Shown here piece after piece: positions 5,322-8,234 of a DNA stretch of 8,234 nucleotides. Numbering within the stretch: the stretch's first letter is position 1; each line of letters begins with the position of its first letter. The DNA is from an uncultured Ruminococcus sp. (GTDB taxonomy: Bacteria > Bacillota_A > Clostridia > Oscillospirales > Ruminococcaceae): NCBI GenBank assembly GCA_937880065.1, contig CALFMA010000643.1, positions 1 through 8,234 of the forward strand. Direction: 5' to 3'. The notes under the pieces are model-generated. The model had not been told where the DNA came from. It saw nothing but the letters and a program-made list of their open reading frames with translations, and ran no database searches. The translations under genes and the position numbers were made by a program.

Positions 5322-8057
5322 ATGAAAACATTTAAAAAAGTCATTTCCGCAGCTATGTGTGCCGCTGTTGCTGCTTCTCAGCTTACAGCCCTCACCCCTG
5401 CCGTAAATGCCGCAGAGGAGATTGCAGATTCTCTCGCAAACGATTCAGGTCTTGACATCGACTACGCTCGTGCATTGCAGTATTCCATTTACTTCTACGA
5501 CGCTAATATGTGCGGAACTGAAGTAAACGAAAACAACCGCTATAAGTGGAGAGGCGACTGCCATACATACGACGCAAAGGTTGAGCTTGTTGCAGGTATT
5601 TCAGATGACTTTGTAGGTACTAACCTTTCACAGTCATTCATTGATAAGTACAAGGACGTTCTCGACCCCGACGGTGACGGCTGCGTTGACGTAGCAGGCG
5701 GTTTCCACGATGCAGGTGACCACGTTCAGTTCGGTATGCCCGAAAACTATTCCGCAGCAGCTCTCGGCTGGGGTTATTACGAATTCCGTGATTCCTATGC
5801 TGACCTTGGACTTGACAAGCACGTTGAGGACGAACTCCGCTGGGCTAACGATTACTTTATGAAAGCCACATATATGAACGATAAGGACGAAGTTATTGCT
5901 TACTGCTATCAGGTTGGTGAGGGTAATAACGACCATAACTACTGGTGTCCTCCCGAATTGCAGGTTGACGGCACATTCGTTGCTTCCTCCTCTTGCGGTG
6001 TTAAGCGTCCTGCTTATTTCGCAACAAAGGAAATGCCCGCTTCCGACCAGGCAGCTGGTGCAGCAGCTTCACTTGCTGTAAACTATCTTAACTTCAAGGA
6101 TACAGACCCCGAATACGCAGCAAAGAACCTGAAATACGCAAAGGCTCTCTATGAATTTGCTGTTGCTACTCACATTGAGGACTGGGAACCCGGTATGGTT
6201 CCAACTGCAAAGAGCCTTGGTTATGACGGCGGTTTCTATACTTCAAGCTACGACTATGATGAACTCGCATGGGCTGCTGTATGGCTTTACTATGCAAGCG
6301 TTGCTGAGGACGAAACTCAGAAACAGGCTGCTTACGACAAATACATCATGGATATTATCGCTGTTGATGAAACTATCGAGGGCGAAATGGGTGCTCACCC
6401 TTACACAGGTTATATGAAGCGTATCATCACAGATACAGGCAACTGCTGGCAGAATATCTGGGTACACTGCTGGGATACTGTTTGGGGTGGAGTTTTCGCT
6501 AAGCTTGCTCCTGTAACAAATACAGCACGTGACTGGTATATCTTCCGCTACAACCTCGAATTCTGGTCAGGTACTTCAAAGGCTACAGATACTTCTGACT
6601 GGGGTTATGAGCCTGTAAGAACTCACAAGTATTTCGGTATGGACGACCACCTCTGGAATACTCCTATGACATACGATCAGATTCCCGACCTCCCCGACAG
6701 CGAAACAAGCAGCGACTTTATTGCTAAGTCACCTAAGGGCTGGGCAGTTGTATCAGGCTACGGTTCTGCACGTTACAACACAGCAGCAGGACTTCAGGCT
6801 ATGGTATACGCAAAGGAAACAGGCGATATGACATTCGCTGAATGGGCAAAGGCACAGATGGCATATATCCTCGGCAACAACCCCATGGGTTACGCTTATG
6901 AAGTTGGCTACGGCACAAACTTCGCTTCACAGCCTCACCACCGTTCATCACATTGTTCACCTACACAGAGCATGGAAGACCCCGTGGTTCAGGTTCACAC
7001 ACTCTGGGGTGCTCTCGTAGGCGGTCCTGACCTTAAGGACTTCCACAGCGATATTACAAAGGACTACATCTACAACGAAGTTACTGACGACTATAACGCT
7101 GGCTTCTGCGGCGACCTTGCAGGACTTTACCACTTCTACGGTGCAGAGGGCAAGGAGCATGAAAAGGATAACTACCTCAAACCCAATTTCGATATGTCTG
7201 CAAACGCTATCGGCTATGACCAGGTAGACGCTGACGGCAATCCACTTCCCACAGGTCTTTACATTTCAGGCGGTAAATCACAGGAAACTGACGCAGGTAT
7301 TCAGATTAAAATTGTTGTTCACAACAGAACAGTAAATCCTCCTAAATTCGAGAGCAACCTCAAAGCAAGATATTACTTCAATATCGGCGAACAGCTTGAA
7401 AAGGGCGAGGATATCAGCTTTATCGAAACTCGTATTGACTACGACCAGGAAAAGAGCTTCACAGACGGCAAGAACGAGGCACACATCTCTGAGCCTGTGA
7501 AGTATGACGACAAGGGTACATACTACATCGAAATTTCATGGCAGAACTGCGATTTCTACGGCAGCCGTGTATATCAGTTTGGTCTGCTTAACAAGATGCA
7601 CCCCGAAACATTCGATACAGTATGGGATTCCACAAACGACTACAGCTATGCAGAGCTTGTAAGCTTTGAAGATGACAATGATGCTGCTGCAATTACAGAG
7701 CTTATCACACTTTACGCAGATGATGAACTTATCTGGGGTGTTGAGCCTGACGGCACAAAGCCTGAGGACGGTACAACAAAGCCTGTAGCGCCTACACAGC
7801 CTACTGAGGACAACAATACTACAGAAGATGGCGATATCCTCTGGGGCGACGCTAACTGCGACGGCAAGGTAACAATTGCCGATGCATCTGCAATTTTACA
7901 GTCACTCAGCAACAGCGACAAGTACCCCATTTCAAAAAATGGTAAGAAGAACGCTGACTGCTGCAACAACGGCGACGGTATCACAGTTGCTGACGCATAT
8001 GCAATTCAGCAGCTTGACGCAAAGTTAATCAATAGTCTTCCCACAAAATCTGCATAA
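5322..8057 (+). CDS. Cellulosomal GH9 cellulase with CBM3 and dockerin
   Basis: This secreted enzyme is predicted to cleave beta-1,4-glucan (cellulose) with inversion and to dock onto a cohesin scaffold. Domains of the 911-residue precursor: signal peptide 1-30 (ending PAVNA); GH9 catalytic domain about 44-607; CBM3 module about 627-808, ending LYADDELIWGVEP; a linker rich in Thr, Pro, Glu and Asp, 809-838; dockerin 839-906. Catalytic features are intact: WRGD (76-79); FHDAGDHVQFG (128-138) with the Asp pair D130/D133, D133 the likely base; PHHRSSH (538-544); and YNEVTDDYNAGF (584-595) with E586 the likely acid. GH9 joined directly to a CBM3 is the architecture of processive endoglucanases. 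An extra segment of about 45 residues between WRGD and AGGF carries DPDGDGCVD (115-123). The ATG at 5322 follows GGAGG with eight bases. It has its own leader with a long hairpin and a strong terminator, so it is probably monocistronic. The catalytic domain has ten cysteines. Confidence 0.96.
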   Translation: MKTFKKVISAAMCAAVAASQLTALTPAVNAAEEIADSLANDSGLDIDYARALQYSIYFYDANMCGTEVNENNRYKWRGDCHTYDAKVELVAGISDDFVGTNLSQSFIDKYKDVLDPDGDGCVDVAGGFHDAGDHVQFGMPENYSAAALGWGYYEFRDSYADLGLDKHVEDELRWANDYFMKATYMNDKDEVIAYCYQVGEGNNDHNYWCPPELQVDGTFVASSSCGVKRPAYFATKEMPASDQAAGAAASLAVNYLNFKDTDPEYAAKNLKYAKALYEFAVATHIEDWEPGMVPTAKSLGYDGGFYTSSYDYDELAWAAVWLYYASVAEDETQKQAAYDKYIMDIIAVDETIEGEMGAHPYTGYMKRIITDTGNCWQNIWVHCWDTVWGGVFAKLAPVTNTARDWYIFRYNLEFWSGTSKATDTSDWGYEPVRTHKYFGMDDHLWNTPMTYDQIPDLPDSETSSDFIAKSPKGWAVVSGYGSARYNTAAGLQAMVYAKETGDMTFAEWAKAQMAYILGNNPMGYAYEVGYGTNFASQPHHRSSHCSPTQSMEDPVVQVHTLWGALVGGPDLKDFHSDITKDYIYNEVTDDYNAGFCGDLAGLYHFYGAEGKEHEKDNYLKPNFDMSANAIGYDQVDADGNPLPTGLYISGGKSQETDAGIQIKIVVHNRTVNPPKFESNLKARYYFNIGEQLEKGEDISFIETRIDYDQEKSFTDGKNEAHISEPVKYDDKGTYYIEISWQNCDFYGSRVYQFGLLNKMHPETFDTVWDSTNDYSYAELVSFEDDNDAAAITELITLYADDELIWGVEPDGTKPEDGTTKPVAPTQPTEDNNTTEDGDILWGDANCDGKVTIADASAILQSLSNSDKYPISKNGKKNADCCNNGDGITVADAYAIQQLDAKLINSLPTKSA
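7833..8039 (+). other. Dockerin module encoded at the 3' end of the GH9 gene
   Basis: Residues 838-906 hold two Ca-binding repeats. The first, DANCDGKVTIAD (843-854), is a regular 12-residue EF-hand-like loop with helix ASAILQSL. The second, DCCNNGDGITVAD (879-891), is 13 residues long, one more than canonical, followed by AYAIQQLDAKLI. The cysteines and the GKKNAD link between repeats resemble ruminococcal dockerins. It should bind a cohesin of a scaffoldin encoded elsewhere. Confidence 0.9.
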
Positions 8058-8060
8058 GCT

Positions 8061-8099
8061 AAAAGGGTATCGGTTCATTCAGCCGATACCCTTTTATTT
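8061..8099 (+). terminator. Strong intrinsic terminator after the GH9 cellulase
   Basis: AAAAGGGTATCGG (8061-8073) pairs perfectly with CCGATACCCTTTT (8083-8095), a 13-bp stem with a 9-nt loop. TTTTATTTA follows, overlapping the arm. It starts three bases after the TAA stop. The A-run/T-run symmetry could also stop transcription from the other strand. Confidence 0.93.
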
Positions 8100-8143
8100 A
8101 TGTTAACCCATTATGATAATAAGGCGAAATTTACAAAATAATA

Positions 8144-8172
8144 TTGACATTTGAAGAAAAATAATGTATAAT
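8144..8172 (+). promoter_or_regulatory. Perfect-consensus sigma-A promoter
   Basis: TTGACA (8144-8149) and TATAAT (8167-8172) are both full matches with a 17-base spacer. The start should be near 8179. It lies 49 bases past the terminator and drives the gene entering the right edge. A fully consensus promoter predicts high constitutive transcription. Confidence 0.9.
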
Positions 8173-8216
8173 TGAATTACCGGATAACGGAAATAACCAG
8201 AAAGGTTTTGAAAAAA

Positions 8217-8234
8217 ATGGGAAAGTTTATTATT
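8217..8234 (+). CDS. Start of an unidentified gene (six codons visible)
   Basis: ATG at 8217 opens a frame reading MGKFII to the window edge. It lies about 38 bases downstream of the expected start site of the perfect sigma-A promoter. A modest GAAAGG (8200-8205) is eleven bases upstream, somewhat far for a Shine-Dalgarno. The promoter placement supports a real gene, but six residues do not allow identification, and a start further right cannot be excluded. Confidence 0.45.

Noticed and set aside
5634..7484. Several minus-strand frames of 67-100 codons inside the GH9 gene
   Set aside because: They are mirror images of a strongly biased coding sequence, lack ribosome binding sites and show no recognisable protein character.

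Overview
The window looks like chromosomal DNA from a cellulosome-producing, Gram-positive gut or rumen anaerobe, most likely a Ruminococcus-type member of the Oscillospiraceae. Three things point there: a GH9-CBM3-dockerin cellulase whose dockerin has the cysteine-containing ruminococcal form, Firmicute-type sigma-A promoters and strong Shine-Dalgarno sites, and a spoIIR sporulation gene. The assignment rests on protein character alone, since no rRNA or other phylogenetic marker is present apart from IF-3, L20 and L35.

Left part (1-3330, all minus strand, read right to left): a consensus sigma-A promoter drives the conserved translation operon infC-rpmI-rplT. The operon has a structured leader of about 140 nt and ends at a stem-loop terminator. 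The infC frame starts best at an ATT (AUU) codon placed ideally behind a strong ribosome binding site, and the leader holds a candidate attenuator of the kind expected for L20 control. Beyond the terminator lie a SPOUT-family 2'-O-ribose rRNA methyltransferase (TTG start) and dprA. These two share an ATGA stop/start overlap, so they are probably translationally coupled. dprA runs off the left edge.

Centre (3327-5166): spoIIR (minus) and a secreted, C-terminally membrane-anchored BspA-type leucine-rich-repeat protein (plus) are divergently arranged around a 229-nt regulatory interval. The stop codon of spoIIR lies inside the -35 box of the infC promoter. The interval holds a candidate forespore (sigma-F-like) promoter for spoIIR and a sigma-A-like promoter for the LRR gene.

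Right part (5167-8234, plus): a 911-residue secreted cellulase with signal peptide, GH9 catalytic domain, CBM3-like module, acidic/Thr/Pro linker and dockerin. It is preceded by an unusual 17-bp perfect inverted repeat in the presumed 5' UTR and followed by a very strong intrinsic terminator. A second consensus sigma-A promoter then leads into a gene of which only six codons are visible.

No gene-free stretch exceeds 300 bases. No rRNA, tRNA, CRISPR array, insertion sequence or phage feature was seen. Nothing here looks like a wholly new system. The most interesting signals are regulatory: the AUU-start infC leader, the 5' UTR hairpin of the cellulase, and the packed spoIIR/infC junction. Next come the non-canonical Ca-loop-like segments in the GH9 domain and the dockerin.
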